Below, piece after piece: positions 8,279 through 17,108 of a DNA stretch of 64,000 bases. Each line of letters starts with the position of its first letter. The stretch's first letter is position 1. The position numbers and the translations under genes were made by a program. Under the pieces are notes generated by a model. It saw only the letters and a program-made list of their open reading frames with translations, did not search any database and was not told the origin of the DNA. Origin of the DNA: Bacteroidaceae bacterium (lineage in GTDB: Bacteria > Bacteroidota > Bacteroidia > Bacteroidales > Bacteroidaceae); assembly GCA_024398475.1 (NCBI GenBank), contig JAKSJB010000006.1, forward strand, positions 1 to 64,000, in the 5' to 3' direction.

Positions 8279-8488
8279 TCAACGAGTGACCACAGCGCAG
8301 CATTTTATTTTTCGCCATATTGGCGATTTTTGGGCATTGAACCCCATTTTTCTAAAATGTTCAAGTGACAATCTATTGTCATGCTGATGTTGCAAGAGAA
8401 AATATCTGGAAGGCGTTAGAGCCTTACAAGGATTTTCTATTGTGACAGCAGTAGAGTCGGAGACCTTGAACATTTATTTTCTTCAAAA
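8279..8488 (+). repeat. Structured repeat element B, copy 1 (left of island)
   Basis: About 205 bp that reappears, inverted, at 19749-19952. The core 8355-8475 (121 nt) can fold as nested stems. P1 is AAATGTTCAAG/CTTGAACATTT (11 bp). P2 is TGACAAT/ATTGTCA, loop CT. P3 is GCTG/CAGC plus AGAAAAT/ATTTTCT. An inner hairpin is AAGGC/GCCTT. A preceding hairpin CGCCA-TAT-TGGCG lies at 8313-8325. A 64-codon open frame on the minus strand is probably incidental. Confidence 0.8.
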
Positions 8489-8916
8489 ATATATTCGGGT
8501 GGTGTCCTGTAATTCGAACGCCGAGTTTAATTCCCCAATCAAAGGACATGCATAATCATTTCACTAATTCACTAATTCGTGGATAATAAAAGTCAACGAG
8601 TAGCCCCCTCTGTCCCCCCCCCAGAAGGGGGAAGGGGCAAACGATAACGCAAAGGCTACGGCACACCACTTCGGCTTTGTTATTTTATTAAAAAATTAAA
8701 TTGTTAAATTGTTAAAATCAAGTGTGTTTTATACCTAGGCAAATCAATCGACTTACTCATTATCAGGAGTTTAGTATTTTTGGAGGTGGCGAAAGATGGT
8801 CTCCAAGCATGCAAATTCTGCATAAAAAGCCCTATTTTCAGACTATTTCCTGCTGTTTTCGGTTGTTTTCATGCAAAAAGAGGGGTATGAATGTCTGAAT
8901 GATACGTTTCGGGAAC

Positions 8917-8957
8917 AAAAAACCGACTGATCAAGCTTAATTGCTTAAATCAGTCGG
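8917..8957 (-). terminator. Terminator of the defence operon
   Basis: On the minus strand, stem CCGACTGAT/ATCAGTCGG (8949-8957 with 8923-8931) is followed by TTTTTT (8922-8917). It lies 28 bp past the stop codon of the LlaJI-like nuclease and ends the island operon. Confidence 0.8.
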
Positions 8958-8984
8958 GGTGATTGGGTGTCATTGTCTTTCGCC

Positions 8985-11234
8985 TTAATGAAGGTATTCT
9001 AATAAGTCTGCCATTTTTATGATGAATGGTTTCCCTATTGGTTCGTTATCATTCAAATAATCACTCAATAGACGAGCCAAGTCTATCTGTTTGTTTTCAG
9101 GGAAAGCCTTTCGTTCGTTATTGAACCCATAAAGGAGATAGAATCTGTTTTTATATTCCTTTTCTATCAATACATCCTTGACAGCCGGAGTACCCTTGCT
9201 CACGTTGAATGGATAAAATAGTTCCTTCATCCTATCAAAGCCAGCATACTGCATGGCATCATTACCTTCATGAATAGTGTAATAAGTATTCACAATGGCT
9301 GTTTTATTCTCAGAATAAAGAAGAAGATACTTTACCTTGAAGAAATCTGCATTAGGCACTACAGCTCCATTGCGACCATCTCCAATATCCACTCTTATGT
9401 TATATTTGCCATTCCTGATAGCCCAATCGTATTGGTCTTTGTTTCTGATACAACCAACCAAAACAAGAGACTCGTCATCACTTCCGGAATACTTTTCGCC
9501 CTCTTTTTCGACAATCTTTGTCAATTCAGGCTCTGGGTCTTTTCCGATTTCATTCTTAACGACAAAAAAATGCTTTCTCAGTTCTCTCAGCAATTCTTCA
9601 TTATTGCCTTCTGGGTCAGTCTTGTCGAGAGCTAATGAAAATACCCCATCATTCTTGAATGGCTTGTATATCTTTCCGAGAGTCTGCTGAAAGTTATTCT
9701 TCAGATATTCCTCTGCATTCACGTTCTGATGTGCCTGCATAGCATAGAAATCATACCTGTCAGCAAGCATTTTCTGAATCTCCTTTCTAAACAATGCTCT
9801 GACCTTATCTTTCCATATATGCTTTGCTCCATCGTCATTTTGGGCATAAAGCGATACAATATAGAGGAAGTTCACGTCATAGTGATAGATAAGTAATGTG
9901 TCGCGGTCGAACAAGCGGTTTTCAAAGTGACGTTGGATGAAGAACTTGTTGTCTTTCTGTGTTTCATATATCTTATCATCGTAGGATAATTCCTTATCCA
10001 TCCTTGCGCTGATGAAGAAGTTTGGCACGATGTTGTAACCTTCAGTTACTTCATCCCTATACTTGGAAACTCTCTTTGACCAGTTGTTATCTTTACCATC
10101 GAGGAACAAGTTCATATTCCACTGGATGACATTTCGAGCATAGGTGAACTGCTTGTAAACGCTTTCACTTCCTATCTCGTTGCCCAACTTGTAATACTTA
10201 GAGTCGCCAATGTAGAACACATCCTTATTTTCATCGCCTGTCGTAGTAAGGCTCTTGTATGAATAGAGGTGATCGACAATCTTTCCGTCAGGCTGGTCTT
10301 TCAATCCATCTGGCAGTTCCTTATCACCGACAAGTTCATCAATGATAGCCTCGAACACGATGTTGAAGTTCTTGGCTACAAGGTATTCCTGCAGCTCACT
10401 TGTAATGGCAATCTGATGGCTGCGTTCGAAGAAAGCATAGCAGAGTTCCCACAGATACAGGGTCTTGTCGGAAAAGTACTTGTATTTTATCTGCCGTAGG
10501 CGAATCAAGCCATATCCGTTCAGGTAGTGGTTGAATTGCTCTCCAATAATGAGTTCGTAACCCATATTTATCTGAACAGGGAAACCATATCTTCCTTTGA
10601 TGTAATTCAATATCGAGAAGAAGATGACAAGCAACTCTTCGTCAAAGTTAATCTGCCTCTTTTTATTGATAGGATTAAGATATATAGGCTCTTTCCCATC
10701 CTGTACAAACGCTTGACTGGATGAAATCGTCTTTGTCCAGTTGATCTTGTTATTGCCGGAATGGAGATTTCTCAGAACCATCATAAAGAAGTTCTGATTC
10801 TTCTTATTGAAATCCACCAAAGCAAGCAGCACTTCAAGGAAGGTGTTGGTCATGTGTCTATGATGATTTCCGACCTTGGTCATCTGCTTATGGTAGATGA
10901 TATCGTTTTCAGGATTGCTGTTCTTGAATACATAGAGTGCCCTATATATCCAAACCGCAAACTCATAGATGAATCTTCTTTCTTCCTCTGTCAGAGATTC
11001 AGCCTTGTCAAGATGTATTAAGTCAGTAGGGTCAATGTGGCCAAAGGCTTTTTCGCGTTCGTCAGTCAACACCTTCGGAAGGATAAAGACACAATCCTTG
11101 ATATGTGGGTTATACATATAGCCCACATAATTGACGACGACCTCTTGATTGAGGTTTTCAAGAAGTCCCAGTCCTTCTAGAACCTCTTTTACATCGTCTG
11201 CTTTGTACTTATATCCTTCAATTAGGAGTATCAT
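8985..11234 (-). CDS. LlaJI-family restriction endonuclease subunit
   Basis: A 749-residue protein resembling the R2 (nuclease) subunit of LlaJI-type restriction systems, the McrC counterpart. A PD-(D/E)XK-like site is visible: Glu295 in FEAIIDEL, Asp321, and IGDSKYY with Asp344 and Lys346. The surrounding N-terminal region and the histidine-rich segment near residue 124 (NHHRHMTN) also fit this family. The start overlaps the stop of the McrB-like gene by 4 bp, so the two subunits are translationally coupled. As in McrBC, the GTPase is expected to load and drive this nuclease on unmethylated target DNA. The family assignment relies on pattern and on the two neighbouring methyltransferases. 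Confidence 0.8.
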   Translation of the reverse strand: MILLIEGYKYKADDVKEVLEGLGLLENLNQEVVVNYVGYMYNPHIKDCVFILPKVLTDEREKAFGHIDPTDLIHLDKAESLTEEERRFIYEFAVWIYRALYVFKNSNPENDIIYHKQMTKVGNHHRHMTNTFLEVLLALVDFNKKNQNFFMMVLRNLHSGNNKINWTKTISSSQAFVQDGKEPIYLNPINKKRQINFDEELLVIFFSILNYIKGRYGFPVQINMGYELIIGEQFNHYLNGYGLIRLRQIKYKYFSDKTLYLWELCYAFFERSHQIAITSELQEYLVAKNFNIVFEAIIDELVGDKELPDGLKDQPDGKIVDHLYSYKSLTTTGDENKDVFYIGDSKYYKLGNEIGSESVYKQFTYARNVIQWNMNLFLDGKDNNWSKRVSKYRDEVTEGYNIVPNFFISARMDKELSYDDKIYETQKDNKFFIQRHFENRLFDRDTLLIYHYDVNFLYIVSLYAQNDDGAKHIWKDKVRALFRKEIQKMLADRYDFYAMQAHQNVNAEEYLKNNFQQTLGKIYKPFKNDGVFSLALDKTDPEGNNEELLRELRKHFFVVKNEIGKDPEPELTKIVEKEGEKYSGSDDESLVLVGCIRNKDQYDWAIRNGKYNIRVDIGDGRNGAVVPNADFFKVKYLLLYSENKTAIVNTYYTIHEGNDAMQYAGFDRMKELFYPFNVSKGTPAVKDVLIEKEYKNRFYLLYGFNNERKAFPENKQIDLARLLSDYLNDNEPIGKPFIIKMADLLEYLH

Positions 11235-13483
11235 TTGAATATTTGTTCAACAATTGGCTTGAATACATTATTAAATTGGACAGAGGTTTCTGCGAACCAT
11301 GCCTTTGACTCTTCTCTAATCTCAGAGTTCAGGATGTTTGCAAATGACTTGCTGATTCTGATACTTGCATACTTACCATCCTCATGAATCCATTCGAGAT
11401 TTTGAATTTGCCTATCAAGTTCATCCTTAACAGACTTGAACTTTGGATAGTATTCATCTGCCTGCTGTTTTTCAATATAGATACCACTCCAACATTCACC
11501 AGAGTTTCTATTGATGCTGTTAATCAGGCTAATACCAGTTACACCCATACTCATCTGATAGTAACTCCTTGTTGTTGGTGTAGTTCTAAAATCTAGTCCC
11601 TTAATTCCCATAAGCTCCTTAATCTCTGCCCAGTATTGCTTTCTCCATTCTTGGAGTTCTGAGCTATCAGAAGAAGAGCTTTCATCCAACTGCTTTAATC
11701 CTTCAGGAACTTGCTCATCGTTATTCAGATTGATGCCAGTTATGCCATTTGCATCCATAAAAGCAATTATACGGTTATCTGCATCACTACCAAAGAAATA
11801 AGTGAATGGCTTCTTCTCAATAGTTCCATCATCCTTTTTAATCTTGAATATACTCTGACTACTATCAAAGTAATCCTTATAGACATCATTCCAGAGATAG
11901 AAGAGAACCTTGCCGACAAATTGCTTTGCGGTAATCTCTCGGTCATTGTTCTGAGGCTTCACAAACCAGTAACCCATCTTCTTGTCTTCGCTACCGGTGA
12001 TATGGTCGATACTGTTGTTAATCGTATCAATGAATGTCCACCAATCGTATTTTCTATTACCAATTTTGATATAATGTTTCATGCCAGCATCCTCAATAGG
12101 AACATATTCCCAATCCCAACGACGCTTAAATGCAGAGTCAATTGGGAACAACGATTGGTCAGATGTGTTCATAGTAGCCAAGATGTACAAGTTGCTTGGC
12201 AACATCATTGTATTGCCGTTCTTGATGTCGGCATTCTCAATTTCGAACTTCGCAAACTCCTTCTTCAGGTAGTTAGTAATATCCTTGTCAGGAGTAATAC
12301 CATAAGAAGACATGCCGTTTTCATCACGGTCAAGCAACTGGAATAAGTCGCCAAATATCTGAGCACAGTTACCACGATTTATCTCTTCGATAATCAAGTA
12401 ATAAGGTTCACTTGTATTTTTCCATGCAGCTGTATAAGCTTGCAGGAATGCTTGTGCAACATAGGAGTAGGAGATCTTTGTCTGTTCCTTGCCGCCTACG
12501 ATGGTTCCAGTTGGTTCCATTGTTGGTTTATAGCATCCAACAAATGTTGAATAGTCACTATCAGGGTGGAAAGTTGTACGGGTAAAGTTATTTGTTGACT
12601 TTGTTATCTCGTTGATTTTATGTGATTTTCCTGTACCTGGAGCACCATAATAAATTTGCTGAAGGTTTTTTGGTTCAACTTCTTTTTTTGGTTCAGTTGA
12701 GTTTGGTGAAAACTCAACTATGCTGTATGGAGTATTAACTGTATTCATATAACTGATATATTCTAAAGTTGACAAATTGAAATTTTTAGGGTTGGAAGGA
12801 TACCAAAACTTATTGTATGTTATTAGCTCATTGATATAATCCTTATCTGTTTGATAGTTTTTATGAGCGGTTGAGTATTTTAATATACCATTTGAGAAAG
12901 AAAAACATTCGGAGGCGTAAGTCAAAACATTTATCAGTTCTCGGGATTGTCTTACGTATTGATTCCATTCGATTAAGTTAGCTACTGCGTCATCATAATT
13001 TTCATATTTATATCTTGAATTTAAGATTTGCCTTGCTATTTTGTTGTAGTTTACGGCTGGATTATTATATACAGCAGGATTACAGAATACATAGTATAAG
13101 ATTTCACTCATGCTCATTGCAGAATTATCGCTCATAGTGATTTCTGCGAGAGCAACTAACAATGAAACAACAGATCTATAGGGCGCTAGAAACAGTCTCT
13201 CACTTATTGTTTTCTGCAAGGATTCTTGTGTCCTTACATTGGGGAACTGGAATTTTAGTACAAAGTTTCTAATAGCAAAGACTGGATCGTCCACCGCTTT
13301 TTCACAAGTTTCCGTTCCACTATGTAAATTATAGTAGAATTTTAACGTTGCAGCATTGTTGTTGTCAGACTTATCAGCAATCTCTGAAACATTGTGCCCA
13401 GAACTTATGAATTTCGCCACCCATTTTATTCTATCAGGTAGTACTGAAATGCGTTGGTCTGACGTAAAAAGATACTTAGGCAT
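11231..13483 (-). CDS. McrB-like AAA+ GTPase restriction subunit (LlaJI R1-type)
   Basis: A 750-residue protein. The N-terminal ~270 residues are a variable region likely to bind DNA. The AAA+ core has Walker A GAPGTGKS (280-287), Walker B LIIEEINRGN (363-372), the McrB-specific MNTSD (438-442), which gives GTP selectivity, and the arginine pair before RRWDWEY (about 454-460). McrB relatives use GTP to translocate DNA and activate the partner nuclease. It overlaps the upstream methyltransferase by 8 bp and the nuclease by 4 bp. With two C5 methyltransferases alongside, restriction of unmodified phage DNA is more likely than the methyl-dependent action of true McrBC. Confidence 0.9.
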   Translation of the reverse strand: MPKYLFTSDQRISVLPDRIKWVAKFISSGHNVSEIADKSDNNNAATLKFYYNLHSGTETCEKAVDDPVFAIRNFVLKFQFPNVRTQESLQKTISERLFLAPYRSVVSLLVALAEITMSDNSAMSMSEILYYVFCNPAVYNNPAVNYNKIARQILNSRYKYENYDDAVANLIEWNQYVRQSRELINVLTYASECFSFSNGILKYSTAHKNYQTDKDYINELITYNKFWYPSNPKNFNLSTLEYISYMNTVNTPYSIVEFSPNSTEPKKEVEPKNLQQIYYGAPGTGKSHKINEITKSTNNFTRTTFHPDSDYSTFVGCYKPTMEPTGTIVGGKEQTKISYSYVAQAFLQAYTAAWKNTSEPYYLIIEEINRGNCAQIFGDLFQLLDRDENGMSSYGITPDKDITNYLKKEFAKFEIENADIKNGNTMMLPSNLYILATMNTSDQSLFPIDSAFKRRWDWEYVPIEDAGMKHYIKIGNRKYDWWTFIDTINNSIDHITGSEDKKMGYWFVKPQNNDREITAKQFVGKVLFYLWNDVYKDYFDSSQSIFKIKKDDGTIEKKPFTYFFGSDADNRIIAFMDANGITGINLNNDEQVPEGLKQLDESSSSDSSELQEWRKQYWAEIKELMGIKGLDFRTTPTTRSYYQMSMGVTGISLINSINRNSGECWSGIYIEKQQADEYYPKFKSVKDELDRQIQNLEWIHEDGKYASIRISKSFANILNSEIREESKAWFAETSVQFNNVFKPIVEQIFK

Positions 13484-14735
13484 ATTTCTCTGGTTTATAT
13501 TTCTTTAACAATTCAACTATTGATTCTGCTAATGCTTTTGCCAACTGAGGAGGCACAGCGTTACCTATCATTTCGTAAACACTACCTCTAGCACCAATAA
13601 ATTCAAAATCTTTGTCAAAACTTTGAAGAAGTCCAGCTTCTCTCGGTGTGATACTCCTTGCTTGTTTTGAATCATAATGAATAAACCTATTTCCATCTTT
13701 ATGAAGGTGTGCTATGATTGTAGTACTTGGCTGGTCTGGATCAAGCACATGATATCTATGAATCGGTGACTTTGAACCGATTTTTTCTTCGTATAACTCA
13801 GCTATTTTCTTGCTGTCATATTCTCGTTTGCCTGATTCAATATCCTCAGCAAGGGTCTTGTATGTGTCCATGTCTCTTGTGTTATTATAGCGTGGCTGAT
13901 GCCAAGTTAAATCGCAAGAGGGGGTTGAATGTGAGATACGTTTGCTATGATGTTCTTCATCCCAATAAGCTTCTAACTTAGGGAGATTGCCAATTGCCTG
14001 ACGGACTGTGATAGTCGTACCTTTGTGGGATGGTAATATATTCTCATAGAAGTCTTTTAACATGGTTTGAATATCAATACCGTCAAAGACCTCCTTATTT
14101 ATACCAACCATAATTACTCTTTTTCGATTTTGAGGCACATTATAATCCGCCGCATTAACTATGGCATTAGGTAAGTCATTAGTAATAACATATCCTTTCT
14201 TTGCAAATTCCTTTGGAATAATCTCTGAGACTTTTTTACCATGTGGTGCTGCACTCAGAATCCCTGGTACATTTTCAAAAATGAACAAGTCAGGACGGTA
14301 TCTATCTACTATAGAAAGATAGTGTTCAAACAAGAAGTTGCGATAATCATCTTCCATACCGTGTTCGTCCCTTACACGTCCGGCTACAGAATATGCCTGA
14401 CATGGAGGCCCACCAATAATGATGTCAATACCAGAGGCTTCTTTTACATAATAATCAAGTCCTTTGCTACTCCCAAAGTCTGGATCATTACTCCAACCTC
14501 CAAATAGTTCATCTTCTCGTTGTATATCAAAATGAAGAACACTCTCTTCTGCATTTTTCTTCTTCCATTTAGAAAAAAGTCGATTGCGAAGCGTACGAAC
14601 TTGAGGCTCTTTCCATTCAACTGCTGCAATATCATCATAACAGCCAGTTTGCATAAAACCGTCAGTAAGTCCGCCACAACCAGCAAACAGGTCGAGCATT
14701 TTTATTTTTTTATTAATCTTAGCTTTATTTGCCAT
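13476..14735 (-). CDS. DNA (cytosine-5-)-methyltransferase 1 of the LlaJI-type system
   Basis: A 419-residue C5-cytosine DNA methyltransferase. SAM-binding motif I is MLDLFAGCGG (13-22). Motif IV is GGPPCQAYS with catalytic Cys112. Motif VI is ENVPG (154-158), motif VIII is QNRKRVIMVG, and motifs IX-X end in GNAVPPQLAKALAE. The region between VIII and IX is the target-recognition domain and is unlike that of the second enzyme. It overlaps its neighbours by 11 and 8 bp. Two C5 methyltransferases are what an asymmetric recognition site requires, one per strand, as in LlaJI. Confidence 0.92.
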   Translation of the reverse strand: MANKAKINKKIKMLDLFAGCGGLTDGFMQTGCYDDIAAVEWKEPQVRTLRNRLFSKWKKKNAEESVLHFDIQREDELFGGWSNDPDFGSSKGLDYYVKEASGIDIIIGGPPCQAYSVAGRVRDEHGMEDDYRNFLFEHYLSIVDRYRPDLFIFENVPGILSAAPHGKKVSEIIPKEFAKKGYVITNDLPNAIVNAADYNVPQNRKRVIMVGINKEVFDGIDIQTMLKDFYENILPSHKGTTITVRQAIGNLPKLEAYWDEEHHSKRISHSTPSCDLTWHQPRYNNTRDMDTYKTLAEDIESGKREYDSKKIAELYEEKIGSKSPIHRYHVLDPDQPSTTIIAHLHKDGNRFIHYDSKQARSITPREAGLLQSFDKDFEFIGARGSVYEMIGNAVPPQLAKALAESIVELLKKYKPEKYA

Positions 14736-15813
14736 TTTTCTTTAGCCATTTTAAGATTTCGGAAGCCACAGCTTTTCCTAGCATCGGAGGAACCGCATTC
14801 CCAACTTGTCTATATTGCTGAGTTTTATTTCCATAGAATATAAACTTGTCATCAAATGACTGTAGTCTTGCACTTTCCCTTACTGTTGGAATTCGGTTCC
14901 ACTTATAATGAAAATGCGAGCGATGTCCAGTATTAATTGTTGGTGATGGCTTCTTACTATGATAACGAGTCAATGCCTCGTGGTACTTATAGATACCATC
15001 ATATTCTGGTGGCAAGGATTTATAGTTCTTACCTTCTGGAACCATGGCAATAAACTTTTTGGTTTTTTCATCATGTATTGTTCCTTCATGATTGTGGATG
15101 GCCTCAGAACCATTCCTCATTAATTCCTGATAAGAACTTTGTGGTTCACAAGGATAATCTTGAATCTTTTCACCAATTATATCAACCAATGGAGGCAGAT
15201 CTCCAATAGCCTGTTCACATGTAACATAGTTTTCCGGCGTACATATAGGCTTGGGATATTCAAATTCTCTTTCAGATTCCAAAAGTCCAACAAACACAAC
15301 ACGTTTCCTTATTTGAGGAATGCCATAATCTGGAGCATAAAGAATCTTAGGCTCACCCATCTTATAGCCTAATTTCGTGAAGTCATCTATGATTTTGTCC
15401 TTTACAAGTCCACCATGAAGCTGTATCATACCCGGAACATTCTCCAAAACAACAGCTTTTGGTCGGAGAATACGAGCAGTCTTTACCATAGCCTGATAAA
15501 GCTTGTTTCTTGAATCATCTACTTGGCGAGGACCAGCTAATGAGAATCCTTGACAAGGAGGACCGCCAACCAAAACATCTAATGCGTAGTTGTTCTCATC
15601 GAAAAACCCTTTGATTTTATCTACGTTGTCGAGATTGAATAGGTCAAGCTTCTTTGCTACAGCTCCCTCATGATTTGCCGCAAAAGTCTTCAATGCCATA
15701 TCGTCAAAATCCACACCGAGTTTCACAGAGAAACCAGCATCGATAAATCCTCTTGACAATCCGCCTGCTCCGCAGAACAAGTCTAAAACCGTATATTCTT
15801 TTTTCTTTGTCAT
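14725..15813 (-). CDS. DNA (cytosine-5-)-methyltransferase 2
   Basis: A 362-residue C5 methyltransferase from ATG 15813; an upstream in-frame start at 15846 would run into the preceding gene and is less likely. Motifs: VLDLFCGAGG (about 9-18), GGPPCQGFS with catalytic Cys87, ENVPG (124-128), QIRKRVVFVG and the terminal GNAVPPMLGKAVASE. It is more compact than the first methyltransferase. Only 4 bp separate it from the upstream PD-(D/E)XK gene, so it could protect against that nuclease, work with the LlaJI pair, or both. Confidence 0.9.
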   Translation of the reverse strand: MTKKKEYTVLDLFCGAGGLSRGFIDAGFSVKLGVDFDDMALKTFAANHEGAVAKKLDLFNLDNVDKIKGFFDENNYALDVLVGGPPCQGFSLAGPRQVDDSRNKLYQAMVKTARILRPKAVVLENVPGMIQLHGGLVKDKIIDDFTKLGYKMGEPKILYAPDYGIPQIRKRVVFVGLLESEREFEYPKPICTPENYVTCEQAIGDLPPLVDIIGEKIQDYPCEPQSSYQELMRNGSEAIHNHEGTIHDEKTKKFIAMVPEGKNYKSLPPEYDGIYKYHEALTRYHSKKPSPTINTGHRSHFHYKWNRIPTVRESARLQSFDDKFIFYGNKTQQYRQVGNAVPPMLGKAVASEILKWLKKNGK

Positions 15814-15817
15814 TTGT

Positions 15818-17080
15818 TTATAATTCAGGGAGTGTACATACTTCAATTATTCTTTTCCAGTGGACGACATTTTTTTCATCCATCAGATTGAGATATTTCC
15901 ACAGTGTCCTTTCATGTTGCAAAAACGGTTTCCTATTCTCCTTCTTTGCTTTTCTTCCCGGATTTCGTTTAATATTACCAATTCTTTCGTATTCATCTTC
16001 CATGTTAATTAAAAATTGTGTTATATTACAATCCGATGGTTTTTCTCTGAACATTCTGTCGAAATCAACTATTAAATCGAAATGACACCCTGTAATCAAT
16101 ATTTCTCTTGCGAAATTGTCTCGATATATTTTACTATCAACTCCATTCGTCAAGGCTATTTGGTGAAGTTTTATACCTTTACTTGTTATTTCATTGTTAG
16201 AATCAATAACATTAATCTGATGAAAGAATGCGAGAATATATCTTCTAACTCGTTGATAGTTGTTGTCCCAAGTACCATTTCGTAAATCAGATGGTCTTTC
16301 TGTTGCAATGGCATATCTTACGACTTTTCTACGTTCTTCAATATCTGATATTTTTTTTATCACATTTTCAATTATATATTTATTATATGTAACATAGTTA
16401 TCCCCTACCATTGTCTTGATTGGATTACCATTTAAGTCAACTGCGGGCTTCACTTCCAGATCTTTATCTAATGTAGGTGACACCATGTGTTTCTTCCAAC
16501 ATTCAGCATATGGATCTTCTTCTTTTGCTTCCATTTTTTTCATGTAGAAATAATGAAGAATAAGATCAAATAAAGGCAATGGCAAATCCTGATGTTTTGC
16601 CCAAAATCTATTATCTTTTTGTATATTTACTTTTTTACGGGTTTTATAAAGACTGTCAACGTTCACAACCATTTCTACATCTGAGGGATTTTCCGCATTA
16701 TACGTTATTAACCCGACTGACACTTTGTTCTTTAACAAGTTATTATATATGCTTTTTAAGTAGTTGCAAATATCGAAACCTTCAACGAACTTCGGACAAA
16801 CAAGATAGGATACATTTGCTCTGTCTAAATATGCTATGGCTTGACCTAATCCTGTTAATATCCCTCTTTTTGTTTCTGTAGGTGGTTTGAACTCAAAGGA
16901 TACAAGAATTTTATTTTTTTCATCAATAAAAGATGCATCTGGAGCTGGAAAATCTGCGAATACATTTGTTCGGTAAAAGTAAGTGCCTAATTTTTTAGCA
17001 CACTTCCAACTGCCATCCTTAAAGTGAGCAAGGATTGCATCCGTTGTGGCTTTTGCCATTATATGATGATTCAATTCCAT
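15818..17080 (-). CDS. Unassigned PD-(D/E)XK nuclease-like protein
   Basis: 420 residues; an alternative start at 17059 gives MAKATTDAIL. I do not recognise the family. Residues 45-66 carry a textbook PD-(D/E)XK core: PAPDASFIDEKNKILVSFEF followed by K, with Asp48, Glu63 and Lys65. It is followed by GLGQAIAYLD, a helix with Gln often seen in restriction enzymes. The N-terminus (about 10-35, WKCAKKLGTYFYR) and the basic C-terminus (KRNPGRKAKKENRK) may bind DNA. Its position between a DUF262/HNH protein and a C5 methyltransferase suggests a restriction nuclease, possibly the Type II partner of that methyltransferase. AT-rich like its neighbours. Confidence 0.6.
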   Translation of the reverse strand: MELNHHIMAKATTDAILAHFKDGSWKCAKKLGTYFYRTNVFADFPAPDASFIDEKNKILVSFEFKPPTETKRGILTGLGQAIAYLDRANVSYLVCPKFVEGFDICNYLKSIYNNLLKNKVSVGLITYNAENPSDVEMVVNVDSLYKTRKKVNIQKDNRFWAKHQDLPLPLFDLILHYFYMKKMEAKEEDPYAECWKKHMVSPTLDKDLEVKPAVDLNGNPIKTMVGDNYVTYNKYIIENVIKKISDIEERRKVVRYAIATERPSDLRNGTWDNNYQRVRRYILAFFHQINVIDSNNEITSKGIKLHQIALTNGVDSKIYRDNFAREILITGCHFDLIVDFDRMFREKPSDCNITQFLINMEDEYERIGNIKRNPGRKAKKENRKPFLQHERTLWKYLNLMDEKNVVHWKRIIEVCTLPEL

Positions 17081-17108
17081 ATATAAACTGAAGAATTATG
17101 ACCGTATA

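Larger units (their letters stand above)
7754..8984. other. Non-coding left flank of the defence island
   Basis: About 1.2 kb without a convincing gene. It holds the second copy of the 36-nt repeat (7789-7824), an 11-bp array (8074-8106), a 7-bp GCCATTR array (8115-8140), element B copy 1 (8279-8488), a scrambled partial element A (about 8599-8675), and the terminator of the defence operon (8917-8957). The stretch 8760-8910 shows no recognisable feature. Confidence 0.7.

Noticed and set aside
8279..8473. 64-codon open frame on the minus strand, also partly open in the other copy (19848-20060)
   Set aside because: It lies wholly inside element B; differences between the copies follow RNA-type stems rather than codons, and it has no promoter.
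8599..8675. A fourth full copy of element A
   Set aside because: Only the two ends are recognisable, in swapped order; the hairpin core is missing.
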